Origin: Butyrivibrio sp. VCD2006
GTDB lineage: Bacteria > Bacillota > Clostridia > Lachnospirales > Lachnospiraceae
Reading direction: 5' to 3'
NCBI RefSeq assembly: GCF_000423925.1
Contig: NZ_KE384105.1
Location: 107,981-171,980 of the forward strand
Length of the DNA stretch: 64,000 nt
Positions 45,172 through 53,154 of the stretch are shown piece after piece. Made by a program: the position numbers and the translations under genes. Below the pieces are notes generated by a model that was not told the origin of the DNA, did not search any database, and saw only the letters and a program-made list of their open reading frames with translations. Position 1 is the first letter of the stretch; each line of letters opens with the position of its first letter.

Positions 45172-46809
45172 TTATCTAGCGTTGTATCTGTCTAAAGCTG
45201 CCTGCTTAAGCTCGATGCAGCGATCGATGTTGTATGTACGAAGCTGCTCAGCGAAAGCATCGTAGTCATCAAGTGACTGCTCACCTGTGATGAACTTAAC
45301 TGTGTTCTCGTGTGTAAGTGTCTCAATATCTGTGTAAAGTGCTACGAACTCAGAGTTCTCTTCATCTGTCATTGTCATGCAGGAAGGAAGAAGGAGATCA
45401 AACTTATCCTTGTTGAACTCGTCGTAAGCGTTTACAGCTGCGTTGCCCTCGTAGATCGGGTCAAACATACCCCAGTTGTAAAGACCGAAGTCTGATGTAC
45501 CAAGTGAATATGTGTAAACAGCTTCTGCAGGTGTGTTAACCTCTCCGTTTGCAACCATATCAAGTATCTTATCTGAGAGGTGATATGTGCCGTTGTCATC
45601 AACTGTGTAGGACTCACCCTCGATACCAAGTGAGTCAAGCATCATAGCTTCCTTTGTGTACCAGTAGTCAAGGTATCTGCATGCAAGCTCAAGATCCTTT
45701 GTTGTCTTTGCAATACCAACTTCTTCTTTAACGAGTTCACTTGTTGCAAAACCGATCTGAGGTGTATCTCCTTCCTTAAGTACAGGTGAAGATGTAGCTA
45801 CAAGTGAGAAATCCTCGTCTGTTGTGTAACCCTGTGTCTTTAATACTTCATCTGTAAGACCCCAGATTTCGCAACCTGCGCCGGCCTTACCTGTTCCGAT
45901 GTAATCAGCAGGGCTGATCATATCAGCAGCGTTTGACATGAAGTTGGGATCGATGAGACCCTTTTCATACCAGTCATGGAAAAGTGTAAGCCATTCTTTG
46001 TAGCCGGGCTCAAGGGGAGCATACTTAACCTTATCGCCATCCTTGTAGAAGTCTGCAAGGCATCCATAAGCTGAGAGGAAGTGGCTGAATAAGTCAGCAC
46101 CGTTTGTACCGATCATAAGAGGTGCTTCACAATCAGGATAGTTCTCCTTGAATGCTGTAAGAACTGTCTCCCACTGATCAATTGTGCGGGGAACATCAAG
46201 TCCGAGGTCATCAAGCCAGTCTTTTCTAAGCGCCATACCAGCCCAAACTCTCTCACCTGTTACATCACCGAAGTAAGATGTAATTGTACGAGCACCAACA
46301 ATCTTGCCTTCATCAGTCATTGTATCCTTTTCAAGTGAAGGATTGCTCTTTCTAAGTGCCTGATAGTTAGGCATATACTTATCTACTACGTCTGTAAGGT
46401 CTGCAAGAACACCGTCCTGAACACCCTTCTCTGTTCCACCGGGATAGTATGTTCCGACATCTCTGATGATATCCGGATACTCACCTGATGCAAGCATAAG
46501 TCCGAACTGCTCCTGAGCTGAGCTTGCGTCAACTACCTGCCAGTTTACATGTACGTTTGTCTCTTCTTCGATCTTCTGAATAGCCTTAAGGTCGTTGGGG
46601 TTCTCTACATAGTCGTTACTCCAAACGATCCAGATGTTAAGCTCTTTCTTCTCTGCAAGGGGCCATGTCCATTCGCCACCATCAGATGTTACTGTGCTGT
46701 CGCTTCCCCCTGCTGTTGTAGCGCCTGATCCGGCACTCTTTCCGCATCCTGCAACAGTACCTACTACCATCAGTGCTGCAAGCATTGCTGCTACCAATCT
46801 CTTTTTCAT
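45172..46809 (-). CDS. ABC transporter extracellular solute-binding lipoprotein (LplA-like)
   Basis: 545 residues. Signal peptide with lipobox ending at Cys22 (VVGTVAGCGKS), so tethered on the outer membrane face. Family-1-type binding protein of the large LplA subgroup, which delivers oligosaccharides. Serves the two permeases immediately upstream (46868 and 47783). No ATPase gene is in this cluster; such systems commonly share an MsmK-type ATPase encoded elsewhere. The bound sugar is unknown. Confidence 0.9.
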   Translation of the reverse strand: MKKRLVAAMLAALMVVGTVAGCGKSAGSGATTAGGSDSTVTSDGGEWTWPLAEKKELNIWIVWSNDYVENPNDLKAIQKIEEETNVHVNWQVVDASSAQEQFGLMLASGEYPDIIRDVGTYYPGGTEKGVQDGVLADLTDVVDKYMPNYQALRKSNPSLEKDTMTDEGKIVGARTITSYFGDVTGERVWAGMALRKDWLDDLGLDVPRTIDQWETVLTAFKENYPDCEAPLMIGTNGADLFSHFLSAYGCLADFYKDGDKVKYAPLEPGYKEWLTLFHDWYEKGLIDPNFMSNAADMISPADYIGTGKAGAGCEIWGLTDEVLKTQGYTTDEDFSLVATSSPVLKEGDTPQIGFATSELVKEEVGIAKTTKDLELACRYLDYWYTKEAMMLDSLGIEGESYTVDDNGTYHLSDKILDMVANGEVNTPAEAVYTYSLGTSDFGLYNWGMFDPIYEGNAAVNAYDEFNKDKFDLLLPSCMTMTDEENSEFVALYTDIETLTHENTVKFITGEQSLDDYDAFAEQLRTYNIDRCIELKQAALDRYNAR

Positions 46810-46867
46810 AAAAAATACCTTCCTTTCGATATCTATATATTTTCCCCATTTGGGGTAATTTACAATG

Positions 46868-47767
46868 TCAGCCTTTTACCGAGCCAACCATTACGCCTGT
46901 TACGAAGTACTTCTGGCAGAAAGGATAGATCATAAGAATCGGAAGTGTTGATACTACGATTGATCCGTACTTAACCAGTGTCTTGTACATCTGTGCGTTA
47001 TCCATAAGGTCGCCTGCATTAGCAGTAACCGACTGCGTTGAGTTTGTTGCCGAGATAAGTATCTCTCTCATGAACATCTGCAAAGGATACAAATCTCTTG
47101 CTGTGGGCAGGTAAAGAAGTGCTGAGAACCACTCGTTCCACTTTCCTACTGCGATGAAAAGGATGATTACCGCGAAGGTTGCCTTACACAGAGGAAGAAT
47201 GATCTGGAACATGATTGTAAGCTCGCCTGCTCCGTCGATTCTTGCTGATTCCTCAAGTGAATCCGGAATAGCCTGGATGGCTGTTCTCATGATGATAATG
47301 TAGAAAACACCCATTGCCTGAGGAATAAGAAGTGCTGCTCTTGTATTAAGAAGTCCGAGTTTATTCACAACCATGTATGTGGGGATCATTCCACCGTTGA
47401 AAAGCATTGTGAATGCAAGGAACATCATAAGTGCGTTTCTGTATCTGAATCTTTTTCTTGATGTGATGTATCCGGCGATTACTGTAAGTACACTTGTGAT
47501 AAGGCACTGTGCCACAACGTAGATCAAAGTGTTTCTGTATCCGATCCAGATGTTTTTGTATCTCATTATGATTCTGTAAGCATTGAGTGAAGGTTTTCCA
47601 AGGGGATGAAGTATAAAGCTGCTCGCCTTGTCAACCAGTGCCGGCTCAGATATTGATGCCAGACATACATGAATGATCGGAACAACGCAGATAAATGCGA
47701 TGAATCCTAATAATATGTAATTCAGTGTGTCGAAGATGTAATCTCCGATTGTTTTCTTTACTACCAT
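46868..47767 (-). CDS. ABC sugar permease (LplC/YtcP-like)
   Basis: 299 residues, six transmembrane helices. The conserved cytosolic EAA loop reads EESARIDGAGELTIMFQIILP, the coupling site for the ATPase. MalG-type second permease, 15 bp after the first permease gene. Confidence 0.92.
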   Translation of the reverse strand: MVVKKTIGDYIFDTLNYILLGFIAFICVVPIIHVCLASISEPALVDKASSFILHPLGKPSLNAYRIIMRYKNIWIGYRNTLIYVVAQCLITSVLTVIAGYITSRKRFRYRNALMMFLAFTMLFNGGMIPTYMVVNKLGLLNTRAALLIPQAMGVFYIIIMRTAIQAIPDSLEESARIDGAGELTIMFQIILPLCKATFAVIILFIAVGKWNEWFSALLYLPTARDLYPLQMFMREILISATNSTQSVTANAGDLMDNAQMYKTLVKYGSIVVSTLPILMIYPFCQKYFVTGVMVGSVKG

Positions 47768-47782
47768 TTTTATCCCCTTCCA

Positions 47783-48793
47783 TCAGAACAAGCTTGATTC
47801 TGTATATTTCTTAGAAATTGCATTTGTTATAAGTAAAAATGCTGTTCCGATTATTGAATTGAACAGACCAACTGCTGTTGAAAATCCGTAATCATACTGC
47901 TGAAGACCGCATCTGTAAATGTAAGTACTGATAACATCCGCTGTCTCATATGTTGCAGGGGAATAGAGAAGAAGTATCTTATCTGCTCCGACCTGTAAGA
48001 GTGATCCCATACGCATGATCAGCATGATCATGATTGTAGGAAGGATTGACGGGAATGTGATGTGAATGCATCTTGCCCATCTGCTTGCTCCGTCGATAAC
48101 TGCTGCCTCGTAAAGCTCCTGGTCAACTCCGGCAAGTGCTGCAATGTAGATGATTGATCCGTAACCCATGCTCTGCCAGATGTTTGAAATGATGTGTATT
48201 GCCCAGTAGTTTCTGGGATTAGCAAGGAGGTTCTGTACGTCAGTGCCTGTAATAGTTGCTACAAGGTTTGCGATAAGTCCGCCGCTCTGTGTGAAGTCAA
48301 CGATAAGACCGCAGACAACAACCATTGAAATGAAGTAAGGCATATATGATACTGTCTGAATTGTTTTCTTATAGAAAACTGTCTTAACTTCATTTAATAG
48401 AAGAGCAAAGATTATCGGTGCCGGGAATCCGAAGATTACATCGAGTACACCGATCATTGTGGTGTTTCTAAGTAGTCTTAAGAAGTAAGGTCCCGTAAAG
48501 AATCTTGTGAAGTTTCCTAGTCCCACCCAAGGGCTTCCGCTTATTCCAAGCGCCGGCGTATACTTTTGGAACGCCATTACGATTCCGGCCATAGGTATAT
48601 AGTGGAAAATGATGTACCACGCAACGATTGGAATGCACATTATATAGATGACTTTGTTTCTCATTACGTCGATCTTGAGATTGTGCAAAAATCCTCTGAA
48701 TCCTGCGTGCTCCACATACCCTGATGTAGGAATCTCAACTTTTTGTTTCTTTGTTTTTTGCTTTTTCAGTTTTTCTTCCATAACCAGTTCCAT
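47783..48793 (-). CDS. ABC sugar permease (LplB/UgpA-like)
   Basis: 336 residues. Lys-rich cytosolic N-terminus, then six transmembrane helices with the EAA loop YEAAVIDGASRWARCIHITFP. GGGAGAAAG lies just upstream of the ATG at 48793. First gene of the ABC operon, preceded by a ~200-nt leader with a long hairpin. Confidence 0.92.
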   Translation of the reverse strand: MELVMEEKLKKQKTKKQKVEIPTSGYVEHAGFRGFLHNLKIDVMRNKVIYIMCIPIVAWYIIFHYIPMAGIVMAFQKYTPALGISGSPWVGLGNFTRFFTGPYFLRLLRNTTMIGVLDVIFGFPAPIIFALLLNEVKTVFYKKTIQTVSYMPYFISMVVVCGLIVDFTQSGGLIANLVATITGTDVQNLLANPRNYWAIHIISNIWQSMGYGSIIYIAALAGVDQELYEAAVIDGASRWARCIHITFPSILPTIMIMLIMRMGSLLQVGADKILLLYSPATYETADVISTYIYRCGLQQYDYGFSTAVGLFNSIIGTAFLLITNAISKKYTESSLF

Positions 48794-48810
48794 TTCTTTC
48801 TCCCTTTTTT

Positions 48811-48905
48811 ATATGGAACTGTCAAAAGATCCTGCTTCAAATTCTGCATCGGTGATATACATAATACATTGCCGAACCCGAAGCAGGACTTTTGACCTCC
48901 ATATG
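48811..48905 (-). promoter_or_regulatory. Long leader hairpin immediately before the ABC-operon ribosome site
   Basis: Arms 48811-48838 and 48881-48905 pair over about 22 bases (ATATGGA...CCTGCTTC with GAAGCAGG...CCATAT) with two small internal loops, leaving a loop of about 42 nt. On the transcript it ends about 10 nt before GGGAGAAAG. Such a strong helix here could control translation or protect the mRNA end. Confidence 0.6.
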
Positions 48906-48915
48906 TTAAATACCC

Positions 48916-48978
48916 AAACGCAAAAATGTGTTTCATCTAATTGTGTTGCTCATTGATGCCCCACACATAAATGCGTTT
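48916..48978. promoter_or_regulatory. Inverted repeat in the ABC-operon leader
   Basis: AAACGCAAAAATGTGT (48916-48931) is imperfectly complementary (13/16) to ACACATAAATGCGTTT (48963-48978). It may be a further leader stem or a protein-binding site. Confidence 0.4.
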
Positions 48979-48999
48979 TTGAAATACCTTATGCAGATG

Positions 49000-49005
49000 A
49001 GTATA
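49000..49005 (-). promoter_or_regulatory. Candidate -10 box of the ABC operon
   Basis: TATACT on the minus strand, with no good -35 hexamer at the right spacing (TTTTTC), as expected for a promoter needing an activator. Start of transcription would be near 48993, giving a leader of about 200 nt. Confidence 0.4.
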
Positions 49006-49048
49006 GGGGTTAAAAAGGTTACGAAAAAGAACCGCTTTTTTACGTAAA

Positions 49049-49083
49049 GGTACCATTTTTGCGTATATGTCAAAAATCGTACC
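49049..49083. promoter_or_regulatory. Candidate operator of the ABC operon
   Basis: 35-bp palindrome: GGTACCATTTTTG, 9-bp spacer, CAAAAATCGTACC (12 of 13 pairs). Its centre lies about 73 bp upstream of the inferred transcription start, a normal position for an activator such as the AraC protein encoded at 50511. Confidence 0.5.
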
Positions 49084-49240
49084 TTTTGAAAAAATTGGGT
49101 ATAGGTTGTGAGAAAACAAGAGAATAACGCTGTTTAATTTGTCTTAGTGAAATGAGATTTTGGTACTGGGGATAGAACAAGGGAGGTAGTATTTGTGACA
49201 AGGTTATTCGATCCAGTTTGAGATAAATAACTCAGTTCAA

Positions 49241-49690
49241 TCTATGAAATCATCATCTGATGCTTGTTTCATAGATGTATTTTCTAGTCACTCTATGAAA
49301 TTGTCTGATAATGCTTATTTCATAGATATAATTCCTGGTCGAATCTATGATATTGACAACTACTTGTTGTTTCATAGATGTAATTCCTGGTCGAATCTAT
49401 GATATTGACAACTACTTGTTGTTTCATAGATGTAATTCCTGGTCGAATCTATGATATTGACAACTACTTGTTGTTTCATAGATGTAATTCCTGGTCGAAT
49501 CTATGATATTGACATTTTATCCTTTTTCATAGACCAAAATCGTACCATGCATCTATGAAATGCAAATTTTTTTACTTTTCATAGATGTCCTGTCAAATAT
49601 GTTCTATGATTTGGACATTTTTTTATGTTTTCATAGATGCAGAAGCTCCATTTTATCTATGAATAAGTCATTTTTTTGCTTTTCATAGAT
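49241..49690. repeat. Palindrome array 1: nine TCTATGA...TCATAGA units, about 52-bp period
   Basis: Nine units, each a left arm TCTATGA(A/T)A, a loop of about 17 nt and a right arm TTTCATAGA, joined by about 16-nt spacers. Units 3-5 (from about 49344) are almost identical with an exact 52-bp period; others have diverged loops but kept the arms. No reading frame or CRISPR-like constant repeat is seen. Confidence 0.85.
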
Positions 49691-49754
49691 TACGTGCTTA
49701 TCTACATCTCTTATCACCCCATGATTTCCACAGTTTTCTCTTTCACACTACTTC

Positions 49755-50212
49755 AGGCAGTGAAGTAAATAGTTTTTCTTATTTCACTGCTCAGAATTAG
49801 TTTTTCAGGCAGTGAAACAGCTCTTTTCACTTATTTCACTGCTCAAAATTAGTTTTTCAGCAGTGAAACAGCTCTTTTTTTCTTTTTTCACTGCTCGGTA
49901 TTGGCTTTCCAGCAGTGAAACTGCTCTTTTCACTTATTTCACTGCTCAAAATTAGTTTTCCAGCAGTGAAACAACGTTTTTACTCTTTTTCACTGCTCGG
50001 TATTGGTTTTCAAGCAGTGATACTGCTCTTTTTGCGTATTTCACTGCTCGGTATTGACTTTCAAGCAGTGAAACAGCTCTTTTCACTTATTTCACTGCTC
50101 AGAATATGTTCTCCAGCAGTGAAACAGCTCATTTTTACTCATTTCACTGCTCAGCCGGATTTTCTCAGCTTTTCTCAGCAATGAACTAACACTTTTCCTT
50201 CATTTCACAGCA
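49755..50212. repeat. Palindrome array 2: nine GCAGTGAAA...TTTCACTGC units, about 51-bp period
   Basis: Units start near 49757, 49809, 49861, 49912, 49963, 50014, 50065, 50115 and (degenerate) 50177. Arms GCAGTGAAA and TTTCACTGC flank loops of about 16 nt. Period and geometry match array 1, and both arm sets share TGA/TCA at the inner side, but the outer bases differ. Confidence 0.85.
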
Positions 50213-50256
50213 AAAATCATGCACCTTCGGAAAATCAGACACCCTATAGTTTAGTC

Positions 50257-50375
50257 AAAAAAGTCCCAGCCAAGAGGCTTAAGCTCTTATACAAAAAAGT
50301 CCCAGCCAAGAGGCTTAAGCTCTTATACAAAAAATCCCGGCGCAGAGGCTTTGGTTCTTACAAAAAAGTCCCATC
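50257..50375. repeat. 36-bp direct repeat, two exact and two degenerate copies
   Basis: AAAAAAGTCCCAGCC followed by AAGAGGCTTAAGCTCTTATAC starts at 50257 and 50293 (exact copies), with shorter degenerate copies at about 50329 and 50359. The segment AGAGGCTTAAGCTCT is partly self-complementary. Confidence 0.75.
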
Positions 50376-50381
50376 AAAACA

Positions 50382-50468
50382 AAAAGCCTACAGATATATG
50401 CTTTCATTTAGCCGATTTTGCGTAAGCAATCAGAGGCTAAATGAAACGTATATATCTGTAAGGCTTTT
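50382..50468 (+). other. Long hairpin with conserved loop, copy C
   Basis: Three collinear helices of 8, 10 and 12 bp (outer AAAAGCCT/AGGCTTTT, inner TTTCATTTAGCC/GGCTAAATGAAA) close a 21-nt loop, GATTTTGCGTAAGCAATCAG plus A. The loop matches copies A and B; the arms do not. It ends 43 bp from the stop codon of the transmembrane AraC gene, in antisense orientation to it, and directly follows the repeat arrays. Confidence 0.8.
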
Positions 50469-50510
50469 GAATTGCCGGGACGAATTATTACCAACATTTG
50501 CAGGGCTGAG

Positions 50511-52583
50511 TTATTTTCCCTTGTAGTACTCGCCGGGGGTGGTGCCGTATTTGTCACGGAAGCAGCGGATCAGCGGGCGGGGTGTGGAGAAACCGACTTT
50601 ATCTGCGGCATCCTTAACCGTGCAACCGCTTTCCATGAGCTTTTCAGCGTTTTCAAGGCGGACTGAGTTGATATATTCCAGCATTCCAGTGCCATATATC
50701 TGCTTGAAGGTCCTGGAAAGGTAGGAATTATTGACGTTAAGCTCATCAGCAATGCTGTTAACATTGAGATCCTTATCAGCATACTGCTCGTCGACCATTT
50801 TTCTTGCCTTTTCCACAAGGGCTGCGCTCTTACCACCGGTATCCGCAGTTGTCTTCTCTGCGGGCTGTGCTTCTGTACTCTCCTTCGTAGCTTCTGCCAT
50901 GATCTCTGTCAGCATGTTAGAAGCATCATTCCCTCTGTTAAGTCGGTACATGTTCTGTACCTGCTCCATCTGGTTCCAGGCTGTAAGTGTCTTCCTTCCC
51001 TCATCATCAAGAGTGAGTTCCGAGTAAAATGCCACATTTTCAAGTGCCCCGACATAGATTCTGTACTCTCTGACCAGCATGGATTCACGGTTTGCGGTAG
51101 GAATCTCCCCTTTTCCTCTGTGAATATTGGAAATATTGGCAACAAGTGCAATGTCGAATTTCTCCCGGATAAAGCTGCAGACAGTATTTATCTTGGTTAT
51201 AAGCTCCTCAATAGTAATTCCATCTTCGGAGTTCATGCGAACAATATTGTAGAACCAATGGGCAAGGCCTCCTGTCGCAAGTACTTTCTCCTCGGAAAGA
51301 AGCTCAGTTGAGACGTTGTAAATGATAAACCAAAGCTGGTCTCTCTCTATCTGCTTAAAAGGCTCACCTGTGGGATTGTCTATATCATAAGAAACAACAA
51401 TGTATTCCGAAGTATCAACATTTTCCTCTTCATATGGCTCTTTTCCATAATTCAGAAGGCTGACCAGCCTGGTCTCATTGTTCCTGCTGTGCTTCAAAAT
51501 CTCCTCACGAGAGAGAGACATATTGGTAATAGCCTTGTTGATACCGTTTTCAATCTGCTTAAATTCATTATTTATGCTTGTTTCTGTGTCACCTACTGTC
51601 TCAAGAACCTTGTGCTCATCCATAAACTTTAGAATGTTTTCAATGGGCATGTAATTTTTCCTGGAAAATCTGACAACAGAGTAACTACTAAGAAGCAGCA
51701 CTACAAGGCAATACAAGATCACACCGAAAATAAAAGGTCTGACTGCTCCGCTGATAGTGCCAAAATCAAGTGCTGCTATGAGGCGAAGGCCATAGCCTTT
51801 TATCTCAGATGAATAAACCATCTTATTGCCTATTTTTTTCTGACCATCAACTTCTATGTATTTTCTGATTGAATCATCATTTAGCTTGTCTGAATCAAGC
51901 TGCACATAAGAACCGTCATCTGAAACCAGTATAAAGTTACAGTCATCACTCATTGTATCATTAAGAAGGCTCTTCTGGATTGTGATAAGAAGAACCGCAT
52001 CCTGATCCTCAAAGTCACCTGTGTAAGAAGTTGACATCGAGTAGTAAAGTTGCCTGTCATTTTCAGGTCCGGAAATTTTGAATTTACTGTAGGTAGGGGC
52101 TGAAAATAGATTGCTGCTATAATCAGCCTTCATATTGAGACCGACTACAAAGGGTGTGTCCTCACCGGTGTTCAGATATTCTGAATTAGTAAGAACGGCT
52201 CCCTTTTTTGGAAAAAACAGGTACACGTTTCCAAAGGGTGAATGAACCGCACAGTACTCAGCTATGAGCTCTTTAATCGCAGAAATTCTCATACGATCAT
52301 CGACAGTCTCATCCCCGCGGCGCATTGCGACCTTAACCTCACTATCCCCAAGAAATGTCTGGGCTCCGGTCACTACCTCATCACATATACCCTTGAAAAT
52401 TGCGGTATTTTCCCCAACTATCTTCTCATGAAGCTCTTCTTCCTTGCTGTAGAGCTGGTTAACCATGAAAACAGCCGTGAGAATCATAACAAGACCGGTC
52501 ACTAGAACAGTAACCAGCCCTGTAATTATCCAATTTCTTAGAATCGGTCTGTATTTTAAGTATTTATAAAGGTCAGATATCAT
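50511..52583 (-). CDS. Transmembrane AraC-family regulator (YesN/LplR-like)
   Basis: 690 residues. A transmembrane helix at about 17-39, an extracellular sensor region of about 240 residues (dCache-like), a second helix at about 275-300, a cytosolic linker, then two helix-turn-helix motifs at the C-terminus (NVNSIADELNVNNSYLSRTF and TVKDAADKVGFSTPRPLIRCF). Regulators of this design sit beside LplABC importers and activate them on sensing extracellular sugars. It lies upstream of the ABC operon across the 1.7-kb repeat region. Confidence 0.88.
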   Translation of the reverse strand: MISDLYKYLKYRPILRNWIITGLVTVLVTGLVMILTAVFMVNQLYSKEEELHEKIVGENTAIFKGICDEVVTGAQTFLGDSEVKVAMRRGDETVDDRMRISAIKELIAEYCAVHSPFGNVYLFFPKKGAVLTNSEYLNTGEDTPFVVGLNMKADYSSNLFSAPTYSKFKISGPENDRQLYYSMSTSYTGDFEDQDAVLLITIQKSLLNDTMSDDCNFILVSDDGSYVQLDSDKLNDDSIRKYIEVDGQKKIGNKMVYSSEIKGYGLRLIAALDFGTISGAVRPFIFGVILYCLVVLLLSSYSVVRFSRKNYMPIENILKFMDEHKVLETVGDTETSINNEFKQIENGINKAITNMSLSREEILKHSRNNETRLVSLLNYGKEPYEEENVDTSEYIVVSYDIDNPTGEPFKQIERDQLWFIIYNVSTELLSEEKVLATGGLAHWFYNIVRMNSEDGITIEELITKINTVCSFIREKFDIALVANISNIHRGKGEIPTANRESMLVREYRIYVGALENVAFYSELTLDDEGRKTLTAWNQMEQVQNMYRLNRGNDASNMLTEIMAEATKESTEAQPAEKTTADTGGKSAALVEKARKMVDEQYADKDLNVNSIADELNVNNSYLSRTFKQIYGTGMLEYINSVRLENAEKLMESGCTVKDAADKVGFSTPRPLIRCFRDKYGTTPGEYYKGK

Positions 52584-52714
52584 TCTATATCCACCAATTC
52601 CTCTCGTTTTTCAGACTTTTTCCTATTTAATACAATCATATAGCATAATTCCATTTCAAAATCTGTTCAAATGATAAATATTTCATTCAGCAGTCTGCTT
52701 ATAAAAAATAATTC

Positions 52715-53098
52715 TTAGTCTGCAGTCTGCTCGAAAGGCATTAGCTTTACTCCGCTATCAAGAAGGCTCTGAAGCTCTTCGTCAGATACATGCACCTTCA
52801 TTCTCATAACTGCAGATCCCATTGATTTTCCAAGGGAATCAAGGCGCAGGCTCATTGTAGCTCCGCCTCCAAGTGCATGATGCATAACAAAGTTCATTCC
52901 GCCAAGTGATTCAACTTCATATCGAATTATATCACCCTTAACCATATCGCCGAAGTACTCTTTAAGATTCTCCGGCGTTACTTCTCTTTTGATTATCTCA
53001 TAGTACTCGCGTTTTCTTGCAAACACGCAGACATTACTGGTATCTCCCTTATCTCCGCTTCGTCCGTGTGCAATATCATATAAATAAATGCGTGGCAT
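52715..53098 (-). CDS. AtuA-associated small protein (ferredoxin-like fold)
   Basis: 127 residues from ATG 53098, with AAAGGAG 6 nt upstream; the frame extends to 53128 without one. DIAHGRSGDKGDTSNVCVFA is the hallmark of the domain that is fused to, or encoded beside, AtuA (DUF1446) proteins; HHALGGGATMSLRLD is also typical. Its separate gene here directly follows atuA, so the two probably form one complex. Function is not established beyond genetic links of AtuA to acyclic-terpene use in Pseudomonas. Confidence 0.85.
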   Translation of the reverse strand: MPRIYLYDIAHGRSGDKGDTSNVCVFARKREYYEIIKREVTPENLKEYFGDMVKGDIIRYEVESLGGMNFVMHHALGGGATMSLRLDSLGKSMGSAVMRMKVHVSDEELQSLLDSGVKLMPFEQTAD

Positions 53099-53154
53099 TT
53101 TATGCTCCTTTCGAATTTCCTCACTCAAAACCGCAACCGTCGCGGTGTTCTTTT

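Noticed and set aside
48811-48905. Fourth copy of the conserved-loop hairpin
   Set aside because: It has long arms, but its ~42-nt loop lacks the GCGTAAGC core.
49915-50184. 89-residue plus-strand ORF across palindrome array 2
   Set aside because: The 51-bp period (17 codons) keeps the frame open by itself, producing a 17-residue echo rich in Leu, Phe and Ser. There is no ribosome site.
49241-50212. CRISPR array
   Set aside because: Whole units, including the spacer-like parts, are similar; there is no constant 23-40 bp direct repeat with unique spacers, and no cas gene is in the window.
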